This document shows, piece after piece, positions 1 to 7,890 of a stretch of DNA of 23,717 nt. This stretch comes from Lentisphaeria bacterium (lineage in GTDB: Bacteria > Verrucomicrobiota > Lentisphaeria > Victivallales > Victivallaceae), in contig JABLYX010000071.1 in assembly GCA_018265615.1 (NCBI GenBank), forward strand, positions 1 through 23,717. Direction: 5' to 3'. The notes beneath the pieces are model-generated. The model had not been told where the DNA came from, ran no database searches, and saw only the letters and a list, made by a program, of their open reading frames with translations. The position numbers and the translations under genes were made by a program. The number at the start of each line of letters is the position of its first letter. Within the stretch, counting starts at the first letter, position 1.

Positions 1-237
1 CTGCGCGTGCCGCTCGACGTCGGCGTCGTCTGCTTCGAGGCAACCGACTGGGATGCGCTGAAATTCGTGCCGCGGCTCACCGCGGTCGAGTATGATTATA
101 CGGAGATCGCCGCGTGCGCCGTGCGGATGCTGCAGGAGCTCATGAAGACCGGAGAGGTCCATAAGCCGCAGCTGCTGGTTCCGGAACGCTTCACGGTGAG
201 GGACACCGTGATCGACCGGCGCGGAATGAAACAGTAA
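1..237 (+). CDS. LacI-family transcriptional regulator, C-terminal fragment (cut by window edge)
   Basis: The frame is open from base 1 to a TAA at 235-237, so only the last 78 residues are present and the start lies outside the window. They match the end of a LacI/PurR-type effector-binding domain: a hydrophobic strand (VGVVCFEATDW), a 'LTAVEYDYTEIAACAVRML' stretch like the family's final 'T.V..d..eiG..A...L' helix, then a 'LLVPERFTVRDTV' tail like the usual 'l.p.livR.S' ending. The DNA-binding half cannot be seen. The stop is only 22 nt before the next ATG, so it is probably co-transcribed with the pseudopilin and hydrolase genes downstream and may regulate them (inference). A hybrid GntR-LacI (AraR-type) regulator would have the same C-terminus. 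Confidence 0.8.
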   Translation: MRVPLDVGVVCFEATDWDALKFVPRLTAVEYDYTEIAACAVRMLQELMKTGEVHKPQLLVPERFTVRDTVIDRRGMKQ

Positions 238-259
238 CCCAAGGACGGAAGGCGGAACC

Positions 260-985
260 ATGAAACGGAATTATTTCACACTGATCGAATTATTGGTAGT
301 GATTGCGATCATCGCCATCCTCGCGGCGATGCTGCTGCCTGCCCTGAACCGGGCACGGGAGTCCGCACGGGGATCGAACTGCCTGAACAACAAGAAGCAG
401 TGCATCCTCGGTCAGTCGATGTATTCCGCCGATCACAGCGGCTATTTCTACGGCTACGATGAACGCGGCGTCGATGCAAACTCCGTCCACTATGCGCTGT
501 GGCCGGCGGTTCTCGGCAACGGGCAGAACCCGGCGACCGGACTGCACTCCCTGGCCAACGGCGGACGTTACCTGACGCTCTCCTCGGTGCTCTGCCCCTC
601 CCTCCCGCATGTCGACGCAACCTGGAACCTCTGGTCGCGGGCATTCGGCATGGACTTCACGAACACCTCGAAGGTCGCCGACGGACTCGGCTCCTATATG
701 ATAAGCAATGTCTGGCAGTACGCCTACATGAACACCAAAAAGATGACGCAGCCGTCGAAGACCGTGGTTTTCGCGGACGCCTACCGCACCACGGGCCCGT
801 ACCAGGCTCCGCGCTTTGTGCGCAACGACGCATTCGACTCAACCGCGCTCACGCTGGCGCACAGCGGGCGCACCTCGGTCGCATTCGCCGACGGCTCCGG
901 CGCGATGAAGACCGGACGGGAGCTGAAGGACTCCCCGTGGCAGCTCGCCTACTGGTACAATACGAACCTGACGACCGAAAAATAA
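260..985 (+). CDS. Type IV pseudopilin-like protein (prepilin-type N-terminal methylation domain, H-X9-DG domain)
   Basis: This 241-residue protein begins with a class III signal: a short basic leader (MKRNY), then FTLIELLVVIAIIAILAAMLLPAL. This is the N-terminal helix of type II secretion pseudopilins and type IV pilins, with the conserved Glu at +5 (residue 10). The -1 residue is Tyr rather than the usual Gly. The rest is a soluble Trp/Tyr-rich domain ending in an H-X9-DG signature (H201, D211, G212), typical of the expanded pseudopilin families of Planctomycetota and Lentisphaerota. The GGAAGGCGG about 5 nt before the ATG supports the start. It should be anchored in the inner membrane with the C-terminus outside. 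It lies 16 nt before the large hydrolase gene, so the two are probably co-expressed. The actual function of this family is not established. Confidence 0.85.
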   Translation: MKRNYFTLIELLVVIAIIAILAAMLLPALNRARESARGSNCLNNKKQCILGQSMYSADHSGYFYGYDERGVDANSVHYALWPAVLGNGQNPATGLHSLANGGRYLTLSSVLCPSLPHVDATWNLWSRAFGMDFTNTSKVADGLGSYMISNVWQYAYMNTKKMTQPSKTVVFADAYRTTGPYQAPRFVRNDAFDSTALTLAHSGRTSVAFADGSGAMKTGRELKDSPWQLAYWYNTNLTTEK

Positions 986-1001
986 CGCGGAGGAGACATC
1001 C

Positions 1002-4000
1002 ATGCGCAAACTGTTCCTGATCGCCGCCACCGCTTTGCTCGGCTTCGGCGGAGCCGCCGCCGACCTCTCCGGAGAACAATGGAAACTCGTGCTCGGAACC
1101 GAATTCCCCGGCGCGAAAGGCTCCCTCACCCGCAACGCCGCAAATGAGCTCGTGCTCGATAGCGACTTCTCCGGCGGAGGCGACTACACCGGCCTGGCGC
1201 TGGCGCTGAAGCCGCCGCTCGATCCGGCAGCGCTGGAGTTCGAGGTGCTGACCCGGGCGCGCAGCGTCGGCGTACAGGTCGTCGACTCGGCGGGGCAGAC
1301 CTTCGTGACGTTCCACCGGCTGGCCGGGAATCCGGCCCTCGCCCAGAAGGTCCGGGTCGAGGAGTTCTACACGCCGGGACGCAACGGCAGCGCGAAATGG
1401 GGCGGGCCGGACGACGGCGTCATACGCCCGCCGTTCAGGTCGCTCATGCTGCGCATCATCAAAAGCAACTATCCGGCGAAGGGCCCGAAGCGGGCGGTCT
1501 TCCGCAGCATCACGGCGGAGGTCCCTGAACCCGGCGGAGTGATTGTGGCCCCGAAGCCGGGCCAGTGGAAGCTTACGCTCGGCCCGGAGTTTCCCGGCGC
1601 CGCCGGGACGCTTATCCCGCTCGCGGAGGGGTTCCGCATCGACAGCGACTTCACCGGGGGCGGCGACTATATCGGCGGCGTGCTCCCTTATCCGAAAGGA
1701 ATCACGGCCGAGTCGATGAGCTTCGACGTCAGAACGCCTTATCCCTCGCTGCTGGTCGAAGTGACCGACCGCGACGGGCAGACGATCTACCAGGGGATCC
1801 GGCTCTCCGGAAAGTCCGATGAACTCCAGCATATCGAGGTCACAAGCTTCTCCGGCCCGAAGTTCGGCCGCTGGGGCGGCGCGAACGACGGCATGGCCCG
1901 GCTGCCGCTGCGGACGATCCGGCTGCGCTGGCTGGCCGCAACAAAACCGGAGCTGAAACGCTTCCCGGTCGAAGTCACAAACGTGAAGCTGCGGGCGAAA
2001 TCGGTTCCTCCCGACCCGGTGCGGATCGAAACCTCCGACCCGGCGGCGCTCTTTGTCGCGCCCGGCACACCGTCGGTCACGCTGACGCTGGACCGCGAGC
2101 CGGAAAACGCCGCGCTCGACTACGTGTGGACCGGCTGCGACGGACGCAAAGTGGCGGCAGGCAAAGCCGCCGTCAGGGACAGGCGGCTGATCCTGCCGCT
2201 GCCGCAGAAACAGGGCTTCTATGAATTCACCTTCCCCGCCCTGAAGTTCACCGGCGGAGTGACGGTCCTGCCGCCGTATTCCGGCGAACGCGACCCGTTC
2301 TTCGCGATGGACGCCGCATGTTCGGTCTTCGGACTCTATCGCGACGAAGCGCTCGCCTCGGCCTATTTCCGCATCCTCGGATACGGCGGCGTCTCCGTCA
2401 TCCGCGAACGGCTGCTCTGGGGCCGGCTCGAACCGGGCGAGCCCGGAAAGTATCAGTGGCAGTTCCGCGGAAACGCCGAAACGCTCCGCAAGCTCGCGGC
2501 GGAGCATGAGCTCAAGGTGCTCGAATTGTTCCACGACGCCCCGGCCTCCCTCGGCGCCGTCAGCGACCGGAGGGAAAGCGGCTATTATCCCTTCCCGCGC
2601 AACCTCGTCGGCACGGCGGAGAGCTGGCGCGCGATCGGGAAACGCTGGAGCCCTTACTGGAACGCGCTCGAAGTGTGGAACGAGCCGGAGATCAGCTTCG
2701 GCGGCGAACTGCCCGGCGACCAGCTCGGCAGCCTGCAGCGGACCGTCTCATACGCATTCGCCTCCAACGGCATCGACACGCCGCTGGTCGGCGGAGTGTT
2801 CACAGGGTTCCTGCTGAATGAGCGCATGATGCGGCTCTATCTCGGAAACGGGCTGCTCGACGACTCCGATATCGCAAGCTTCCACTCCTATCAGGCCGCA
2901 CCGCAGCTGGAGGCCAGGATCGCCGAGTTCCGCGAACTCCTCGGAAAGGAGCCGAAGGCGGCGATGCCGGTCTGGATCACCGAATGCGGCCGCGCATGGC
3001 CGCGCGGCACTGACCGCGCGACGCCGGCCGACGACCTCGCCTCGGCCCGGCACATCGTCATGAAGGCGGTCGAAGCGAAAGCGTGCGGAGTCGCGATGTA
3101 CTTCCCGTTCGTCCTGCAGTATTACCCCGAAACCAGCAACAATTTCGGCATGATGGACCGCAACCATACGCCGATGCGGTCGCTGGCGGGATATTTCAAC
3201 GCAATCCGGCTGTTGTCGAACTTCCGCTATGCGGGCGACCTCAGGGGGGTCTCCGGCGCGGAGCTGGCGCGCGTCTTCCGGCGCGGCGATGAAGCGGTCG
3301 CAGTCCTTTTCGGAGACGGGCCGGTCACGCTTCCGGCGGGGCTCCGGGTTGAGCGCTTCGAGGGGATCGACGGGAGAACCCTCGCGCCGGCTCCCTCTTT
3401 CCGTCCGCCGGAGGGGCTGTTTTACGCCGTAACGACCGCCGATGCGGTCGCACCGTTCCTCAGGACGGAGACCGAAGCGATGCGGCTTCTGAAGCTCGCG
3501 GACTCCTACCGGCCGCTCCCGCGCACGGCGAAGCCGGTGGTCATGCAGTACGATTTCGACCGCCCGACGACAAGCTGGACGCTCTACGGCTACATGTACG
3601 AGGATCCGGCGCACGCGAAATTCCCGATTCTCCTGAACAACCTCTCTTCCGAGCCGCAATCCGTGGAACTGTCCGTCGAACTGCCGCCGGGAGCGAAGCT
3701 GCTCTCCGCTGCGCCCGCGAACATCACCCTGCCGCCGCGCTGCGCAACGCCGTACGTCTTCACCGCCGACCTCACCGGAGCATTCGCCGCCGCGCCGGAA
3801 GCCTCGGTCCGGCTGCGCGACGCCTCCGGCCGCGCCGGAGAGCTCCTGATCGGCGTGCGCCGCTGGAACTTCGAAAAAGCCGCCGCGCTGCCGGGGCCGG
3901 ACGACTCTGTGCCCGGCAGCGTCGCCTCCGCCGGAGAGGGGTGGATCCGGCTCGACGACCTGACCCGCTGGAAGAAGTGGAAGGGCGGCCACGTGCCGAA

Positions 4001-4487
4001 TATCCGCGCCGCGTTCCGGGCAGGCTATTCGCCGCGGACACTGCGGATCACCGTCCTTGTGGAGGATCCGAAGTTCCACCAGCCCTACAGCGCCGACCGC
4101 GCGTGGCAGGCGGATTCGGTCCAGCTCGCATTGCAGACGCTGAGCGCCGACAACCGGCGCAAACCGGCTTTCACGGAGATCACCGCCGCGCAGACGCCGA
4201 AGGGCCCCGCGCTCTGGCTGCACAGCCGCGAAGACCAGGCTGCGGCGAACCGGCCGCTCACCGCCTCGAAGCTCGCGTTCACCAGAACGCCGCGCGGTAT
4301 GGTCTACCGTATCGACCTTGACGCGAAGGAACTCGGAATCGGAGAGTTCAGACCCGGCGCCGGCTTCGGCTTCACGCTCCTGGTCAACTCCAGCGAAGGC
4401 AAAGGACGCGACGGCTACCTCTACTGGGGAGACGGCATCGGGGAATCCAAGAACGCGCGCGAATTCAACCGGCTCGACCTGCGGTAA
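1002..4487 (+). CDS. Secreted multidomain glycoside hydrolase, clan GH-A-like, with duplicated N-terminal module and CBM9-like C-terminus
   Basis: This is an 1161-residue protein with a Sec signal peptide (about residues 1-20, MRKLFLIAATALLGFGGAAA). Residues about 26-155 and 188-335 are two copies of one module; both start QWKL.LG.EFPGA and share S/T-GGGDY and WGG..DG motifs. A beta-rich linker domain follows (about 340-430). Residues about 432-740 look like a (beta/alpha)8 barrel of clan GH-A: E561 in VWNEPE is the likely acid/base and E661 in VWITECG the likely nucleophile, 100 residues apart. A further beta domain leads to a CBM9/DOMON-like domain (about 980-1161: WQADSVQLAL, then FGFTLLVNSSEG). 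GGAGGAG about 8 nt upstream supports the start. The exact GH family (GH39-, GH5- or GH30-like) and the substrate cannot be fixed by eye. It follows the pseudopilin gene by 16 nt. Confidence 0.8.
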   Translation: MRKLFLIAATALLGFGGAAADLSGEQWKLVLGTEFPGAKGSLTRNAANELVLDSDFSGGGDYTGLALALKPPLDPAALEFEVLTRARSVGVQVVDSAGQTFVTFHRLAGNPALAQKVRVEEFYTPGRNGSAKWGGPDDGVIRPPFRSLMLRIIKSNYPAKGPKRAVFRSITAEVPEPGGVIVAPKPGQWKLTLGPEFPGAAGTLIPLAEGFRIDSDFTGGGDYIGGVLPYPKGITAESMSFDVRTPYPSLLVEVTDRDGQTIYQGIRLSGKSDELQHIEVTSFSGPKFGRWGGANDGMARLPLRTIRLRWLAATKPELKRFPVEVTNVKLRAKSVPPDPVRIETSDPAALFVAPGTPSVTLTLDREPENAALDYVWTGCDGRKVAAGKAAVRDRRLILPLPQKQGFYEFTFPALKFTGGVTVLPPYSGERDPFFAMDAACSVFGLYRDEALASAYFRILGYGGVSVIRERLLWGRLEPGEPGKYQWQFRGNAETLRKLAAEHELKVLELFHDAPASLGAVSDRRESGYYPFPRNLVGTAESWRAIGKRWSPYWNALEVWNEPEISFGGELPGDQLGSLQRTVSYAFASNGIDTPLVGGVFTGFLLNERMMRLYLGNGLLDDSDIASFHSYQAAPQLEARIAEFRELLGKEPKAAMPVWITECGRAWPRGTDRATPADDLASARHIVMKAVEAKACGVAMYFPFVLQYYPETSNNFGMMDRNHTPMRSLAGYFNAIRLLSNFRYAGDLRGVSGAELARVFRRGDEAVAVLFGDGPVTLPAGLRVERFEGIDGRTLAPAPSFRPPEGLFYAVTTADAVAPFLRTETEAMRLLKLADSYRPLPRTAKPVVMQYDFDRPTTSWTLYGYMYEDPAHAKFPILLNNLSSEPQSVELSVELPPGAKLLSAAPANITLPPRCATPYVFTADLTGAFAAAPEASVRLRDASGRAGELLIGVRRWNFEKAAALPGPDDSVPGSVASAGEGWIRLDDLTRWKKWKGGHVPNIRAAFRAGYSPRTLRITVLVEDPKFHQPYSADRAWQADSVQLALQTLSADNRRKPAFTEITAAQTPKGPALWLHSREDQAAANRPLTASKLAFTRTPRGMVYRIDLDAKELGIGEFRPGAGFGFTLLVNSSEGKGRDGYLYWGDGIGESKNAREFNRLDLR

Positions 4488-4494
4488 AACAAAA

Positions 4495-4530
4495 CCGGCG
4501 CCAGGAGGATCGGATCCCCGGGGCGCCGGC
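4495..4530 (-). terminator. Rho-independent terminator between the convergent hydrolase genes
   Basis: An 8-bp perfect stem (CCGGCGCC at 4495-4502 with GGCGCCGG at 4522-4529) encloses a 19-nt loop. Read on the - strand it is followed at once by TTTTGTTTT, a good U-tract, so it ends the GH50-like transcript. On the + strand the downstream sequence is only CTTCGTC, so it would work weakly, if at all, for the convergent 1161-residue gene. Confidence 0.8.
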
Positions 4531-4545
4531 TTCGTCAGAGAGAAA

Positions 4546-6636
4546 TCACTTCATCGCGTTGACGGTTTTGCCGTTCATGCGATACCGGTACATATTTTCC
4601 CCGACCTCGCGGGCCGCTTTGCAGAACTCCCGATACGGAGTGTCGGCCACGTCCACAAAGCCGATCTGATACCCCTCGCCGTCCCACCGGCCCGTGAGCG
4701 GCTGGTCGCGGAACTGGAAGTAGTGCGTCCCGACGAAGCTCGGGTGTGTCAGCGCCCCCTGCAGAAAACGGGTGTAGGAGATCGCACGCTCCGCCTGGCT
4801 GCCCACCGGGCAGAGGCCCGGAGCGAACATGCCGCGGTCAAGCGCGCCGAAATGGAACTCCCCCACCAGCATCGGCTTGTCCAGGAAATTGTTCGAGGGC
4901 ACGTTCGCGACGCTGTTGGTGTAGGTGTTGACGCTCAGTACATCGCAATGCTTCGCGGCCGCTTTCCAGAAGTCGCCGTTCTGCCGGAACCCGACGAAGC
5001 GGCAGCCGAGATAGAGCCGGTGCGGCGCGACGCTCTTGATTCCCCGGTTGCAGATTTCGAAGTAGCGGTCGGCGAACTTCGCCCGGAATGCGCCGGCGTC
5101 CGCGCGGTACGCCTTCGAATCCGGAATCGCCTTGTTGTTCGCGGCCAGCGCATCCCAGTCGGCGAATCCGGTCTTCCACGCCTCATTGAGCTTCGCGATG
5201 GAGTCGCCGTACTTCGCCTTGAGGTCCCTGATCCACTCCTGCTTGGCCGGCTGGTCCGGCTCCGCCTTGACCACGCCGCCGACGATGCCGTCGAACTGGA
5301 GCTCGTTGTCGACGAAGTAGCCGATGCACATCGGGTCGTCGATCGACCTCTTCACGGCCGGGGTCTCTTCCGCACGGGTACGCAGCAGATTGCCCATCTT
5401 CTCTTCGAACGCGGGGTCGAACACATCGTAGAATTTGACGCTCCGGGTTTTGCCGTTATCCTCCCGGATCCGGAGGCGGCGGATATCCCTGAGCGCTTTC
5501 GAATTGATTTCACCGAGGGACATGGTGTAGGGGGTCTTCCCCTGCGCCATGAATTCATTGCTCCCCCAATTGCCGACGGAGTTGATGCCCCAGGCGCGCA
5601 GGCGGCGGGCGAGGACGGCGTAAAACTCGTTCTCATAATCCGCCCTGCCGTATTTCTTCTGCAAGTTCCAGTGCGTGAAAGGGAGAACCTCCTGCTGCGG
5701 AACGTCGGCCGCAAACCATTCAGGATGCCTGCGGTTCGTCGCGTCGGTGTGGTTCCTCAACACATCGATGCCGGTCGACCAGAAGAGCCGCCCCGCGGGG
5801 TCGACGAAGAACCACTTCCCCTCGTACTTCTGCACCCGGAAAAAGCCGGTCGCTTCGAGCGCCGGGCCGTCCGCCCAGCCGCCGTATTCGTTCCAGGCTG
5901 CAATGTCCGGCGTGCCGTCGAGTTCGGCGAGCTCGCGCCTGTGCTCGGCGGCAAGCTCCGCGTCAGAGTGAATCTTCTCCGCCCAGTCGCTGTGCATATA
6001 CTGGCCGTAACGGTCGGTGAACGGGAAATAATCCCGGGAATCCGCGATCTTCTTCCCGTATTCCGGCTCGCCCTCGAGGCGGAGGTTGGAGATCCGGCAG
6101 TCCGCCAGGAACTTCCGCGGCGCTTCGAACGGCCACTGGAGCTGGAACTCGATCGAGTTGATCTTCGCGGTATCGAGTACCCGCATGTTCTTGCCGCCTG
6201 CGGGGGCGCGGAAGAGGGCGGCGTGCGGCAGATAGATCCGCATCGTGCGCTTTTCGCCGGGATTCAGGCCGATTCCGGTATTGAGCTGGCTGTGGCGCAG
6301 ATCCACATGGCTGCCGCTGTTCGAATCGCGCCGCCCGCTGGAGATATGCATGGTGAGCCGCATCTGGCGGTCACCGAGGTTCTCCACGTCGCAGGCGAGG
6401 TAACGTGCCCCGGAGAAGTCGAATTTCTCCCCCTCCGGCGGGTTGATCCGGACCCCGCCCGACCACTCCGGATTGTGGATCTTAAGCGCAAGCACACCGT
6501 TTTTCCACTCCATTTTCGCGCCGTTGCGGGCCTGAAACTGCTTCGCATCAAGCGACAGCGGCGCATCCGCGGCCGCAGCCGCGACGACAATCGACATTGC
6601 GGCGCACAGCGCCGCCCTTTTCACCCATCCGATCAT
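4546..6636 (-). CDS. Secreted GH50 (beta-agarase)-like glycoside hydrolase
   Basis: I place the start at 6636 (696 residues) rather than an in-frame ATG 57 nt upstream. The 6636 ATG is preceded by AAGGGA about 9 nt away and opens a clean signal peptide (MIGWVKRAALCAAMSIVVAAAAADA). Residues about 26-200 form a beta-sandwich, carbohydrate-binding-like region. The catalytic part begins near GFFRVQKYEGKWFFVDPAGR, the characteristic entry of GH50/agarase-like proteins. Likely catalytic residues are E445 (VDNELQFD, acid/base) and E593 (MLVGEFHFGA, nucleophile). GH50 enzymes known biochemically are beta-agarases, but relatives are often named agarase without data, so the substrate is open. The gene follows a pseudopilin gene by 38 nt and ends at a terminator. 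Confidence 0.75.
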   Translation of the reverse strand: MIGWVKRAALCAAMSIVVAAAAADAPLSLDAKQFQARNGAKMEWKNGVLALKIHNPEWSGGVRINPPEGEKFDFSGARYLACDVENLGDRQMRLTMHISSGRRDSNSGSHVDLRHSQLNTGIGLNPGEKRTMRIYLPHAALFRAPAGGKNMRVLDTAKINSIEFQLQWPFEAPRKFLADCRISNLRLEGEPEYGKKIADSRDYFPFTDRYGQYMHSDWAEKIHSDAELAAEHRRELAELDGTPDIAAWNEYGGWADGPALEATGFFRVQKYEGKWFFVDPAGRLFWSTGIDVLRNHTDATNRRHPEWFAADVPQQEVLPFTHWNLQKKYGRADYENEFYAVLARRLRAWGINSVGNWGSNEFMAQGKTPYTMSLGEINSKALRDIRRLRIREDNGKTRSVKFYDVFDPAFEEKMGNLLRTRAEETPAVKRSIDDPMCIGYFVDNELQFDGIVGGVVKAEPDQPAKQEWIRDLKAKYGDSIAKLNEAWKTGFADWDALAANNKAIPDSKAYRADAGAFRAKFADRYFEICNRGIKSVAPHRLYLGCRFVGFRQNGDFWKAAAKHCDVLSVNTYTNSVANVPSNNFLDKPMLVGEFHFGALDRGMFAPGLCPVGSQAERAISYTRFLQGALTHPSFVGTHYFQFRDQPLTGRWDGEGYQIGFVDVADTPYREFCKAAREVGENMYRYRMNGKTVNAMK

Positions 6637-6674
6637 AAAAATATTCCCTTGCCTGTTGAAGCGTTGAAGCTCTG

Positions 6675-7388
6675 TTACTTGTTGTTGTTGCACCAGAACT
6701 GCCCGTCGCTCCCGGCGACGGATTCCAGACGGTTGTACGGAATCTGCTCGAACGTGCGGGACTCCGTGTGCCCGTCGACAAATACGATGTTCGCCCCCCG
6801 GCTGCCCTTATGCCGCCACCGGAGCTTGTCCAGCGTCTCCTGATTGGTCATCTCCTTGCGGTTCTGGGCCGCGGCGGCCCTGTCCCCCGAACTGATCAAG
6901 TGGCAGTCGAACAGCATGGCGCGCGCCGACGGATTCTGCACCTTGGAGAGCTTGTTGGCGCCGAGGTTCCCGTTCGTGCCGGAGGTCTTGGTGGTCAGCC
7001 GGTAGTTGATCGCATAGTGGTTCCGGAACGCGGCGGACTCCGATTCCTGCGCGCTTGCGGGGCACGCGAAAGCGCCGCGCGGCGCCTTGCGGTCTTCCGT
7101 CAGATAGCACCCCTTCGCAAGCGTGGTTCCCGGCGTCGCCATCCGGTAGAGCATATCCTGCCAGAACGCATCCACTCCGCCGTCGTTATTCCGTTCATCG
7201 GGAAAGAGTTCCCGGTTCTGGTCGAGATAAAGCGCCATATAGGTGCCGACCTGCTTCAGGTTCGAAGTGCATTTGATGTCCTTCGCCCGGCTCCGCGCCT
7301 GGTTCAGCGCCGGCAGCAGCATTCCGGCCAGAATCGCGATAATCGCAATCACGACCAGCAGCTCGATCAATGTAAAATTCCGTTTCAT
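6675..7388 (-). CDS. Type IV pseudopilin-like protein (second copy in window)
   Basis: This 237-residue protein begins MKRNFTLIELLVVIAIIAILAGMLLPALNQAR. The class III leader is four residues (MKRN), with Glu at +5 (residue 9) and Asn instead of Gly at -1. The start at 7388 is chosen because the leader length fits the family and GGAAAGGCGG lies about 7 nt upstream; an upstream in-frame ATG would add 15 atypical residues. The exposed domain has two Cys (CTSNLKQVG and GAFACPAS) and ends with a variant H..DG signature (H193 to D205, 11 residues between). It is the first gene of a two-gene unit with the GH50-like hydrolase, mirroring the 260-4487 arrangement. A role in surface display, secretion or sensing of the hydrolase is inference. 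Confidence 0.85.
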   Translation of the reverse strand: MKRNFTLIELLVVIAIIAILAGMLLPALNQARSRAKDIKCTSNLKQVGTYMALYLDQNRELFPDERNNDGGVDAFWQDMLYRMATPGTTLAKGCYLTEDRKAPRGAFACPASAQESESAAFRNHYAINYRLTTKTSGTNGNLGANKLSKVQNPSARAMLFDCHLISSGDRAAAAQNRKEMTNQETLDKLRWRHKGSRGANIVFVDGHTESRTFEQIPYNRLESVAGSDGQFWCNNNK

Positions 7389-7445
7389 CTTTTTACCGCC
7401 TTTCCTTGATGCAGTCATGGTATATGGTTCCATCTCACATCATTA

Positions 7446-7473
7446 ATTATACCCAATTCGCAGGAAAAGTCAA
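7446..7473 (-). promoter_or_regulatory. Sigma70-type promoter of the pseudopilin/GH50-like unit
   Basis: Read on the - strand: TTGACT (7473-7468), a 16-nt spacer, TATAAT (7451-7446). Transcription would begin near 7439, about 50 nt before the pseudopilin ATG. It is among the best promoter matches in the window and sits in an AT-rich patch. Confidence 0.75.
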
Positions 7474-7501
7474 TAGCCGCAATGCAATATTTTTAATATT
7501 T

Positions 7502-7516
7502 ATGCAAATTTTGCAT
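7502..7516. promoter_or_regulatory. Operator-like palindrome upstream of the pseudopilin/GH50-like promoter
   Basis: ATGCAAATTTTGCAT has two perfect 7-bp arms (ATGCAAA/TTTGCAT) around a central T. It is centred about 70 nt upstream of the predicted start site, a position that suits an activator or an upstream repressor site. The binding protein is unknown. Confidence 0.4.
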
Positions 7517-7587
7517 CAAGGAAGTTCATCTTCCCGATTCAGGACAATCGGCAGATCTCTAATGCGCTTTCCGGAGTGAGAAGCCAG

Positions 7588-7600
7588 AAATGCAGCATTT
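7588..7600. promoter_or_regulatory. Second operator-like palindrome in the same intergenic region
   Basis: AAATGCAGCATTT has perfect 6-bp arms (AAATGC/GCATTT) around a central A, 71 bp from the start of the first palindrome. The shared ATGC/GCAT half-site core suggests the two may be related, but that core is short. Confidence 0.3.
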
Positions 7601-7623
7601 GTGATTTATCATGATGAAAAGCG

Positions 7624-7890
7624 TATAAGGTGTGAGTACGGTACAGCCGCACAGAGTACCGGAGATGCGCCGACCCACAGGGCCGGGCACGGTCTCTTCA
7701 GGGAGCGGGCCCCCCGACAACCATCATCCGCCGCGCAGGCGCTGTGAACAACGAGCCCGGCTTACCCTTCGCCGCCCTGGGCAGGAAGGGAAAAACAACT
7801 TTCCGGCGGCAGACACAGATACGCCCCGTGCCGGGAGCTTCCGGCCGGGGCGGCGGTCACGATCCCGACTTTGTCGGGATACCGGCTTTT
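7624..7890 (+). ncRNA. Candidate structured RNA, family not recognised
   Basis: This GC-rich part of a 501-bp gene-free region (7389-7889) shows five successive stems: 7639-7644/7656-7661 (CGGTAC/GTACCG); 7679-7688/7755-7768 (AGGGCCGGGC with GCCCGG, bulged CTTA, CCCT); 7771-7776/7805-7810 (GCCGCC/GGCGGC, with GGAA/TTCC inside); 7822-7827/7847-7852 (CGCCCC/GGGGCG enclosing GCCGG/CCGGC); and 7862-7869/7873-7880 followed by a short CTTTT. A possible -10 (TATAAG, 7624-7629) lies just before the first stem. Together they suggest a + strand RNA of about 255 nt. I compared it by eye with RNase P, 6S, SRP, tmRNA and the cobalamin riboswitch and found no convincing match. The same pairings on the - strand could be a structured 3' UTR of the DUF4139 gene. 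Confidence 0.3.
7862..7890 (+). terminator. Possible intrinsic terminator or 3' stem-loop beside the DUF4139 gene
   Basis: ATCCCGAC and GTCGGGAT form a perfect 8-bp stem with a TTT loop, followed on the + strand by ACCGGCTTTT. The T-run is short and 6 nt away, so it is at best a weak + strand terminator. On the - strand the hairpin begins about 10 nt after the DUF4139 stop but lacks a T-run; it could protect that mRNA's 3' end. Confidence 0.4.

Noticed and set aside
849..2534. Long - strand ORF (561 aa) opposite the large hydrolase; similar long ORFs at 2748-4223 (-), 4318-6843 (+) and 7632-8987 (+)
   Set aside because: These are Arg/Pro/Ala-rich shadow frames produced by high GC, lying over well-supported genes; no recognisable domains or ribosome binding sites.
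7675..7770. RNase P-like P4 resemblance (CCGGGC ... GCCCGGCTTA)
   Set aside because: The conserved 5' element GAGGAAAGTCC and the ACAGAA segment are absent, and the halves are only about 70 nt apart instead of about 300.
7390..7889. Cobalamin riboswitch searched for in the gene-free region, both strands
   Set aside because: No B12-box-like GCTGCCCCCGCAAC core; the cobalamin operon's leader would lie beyond the right edge of the window.
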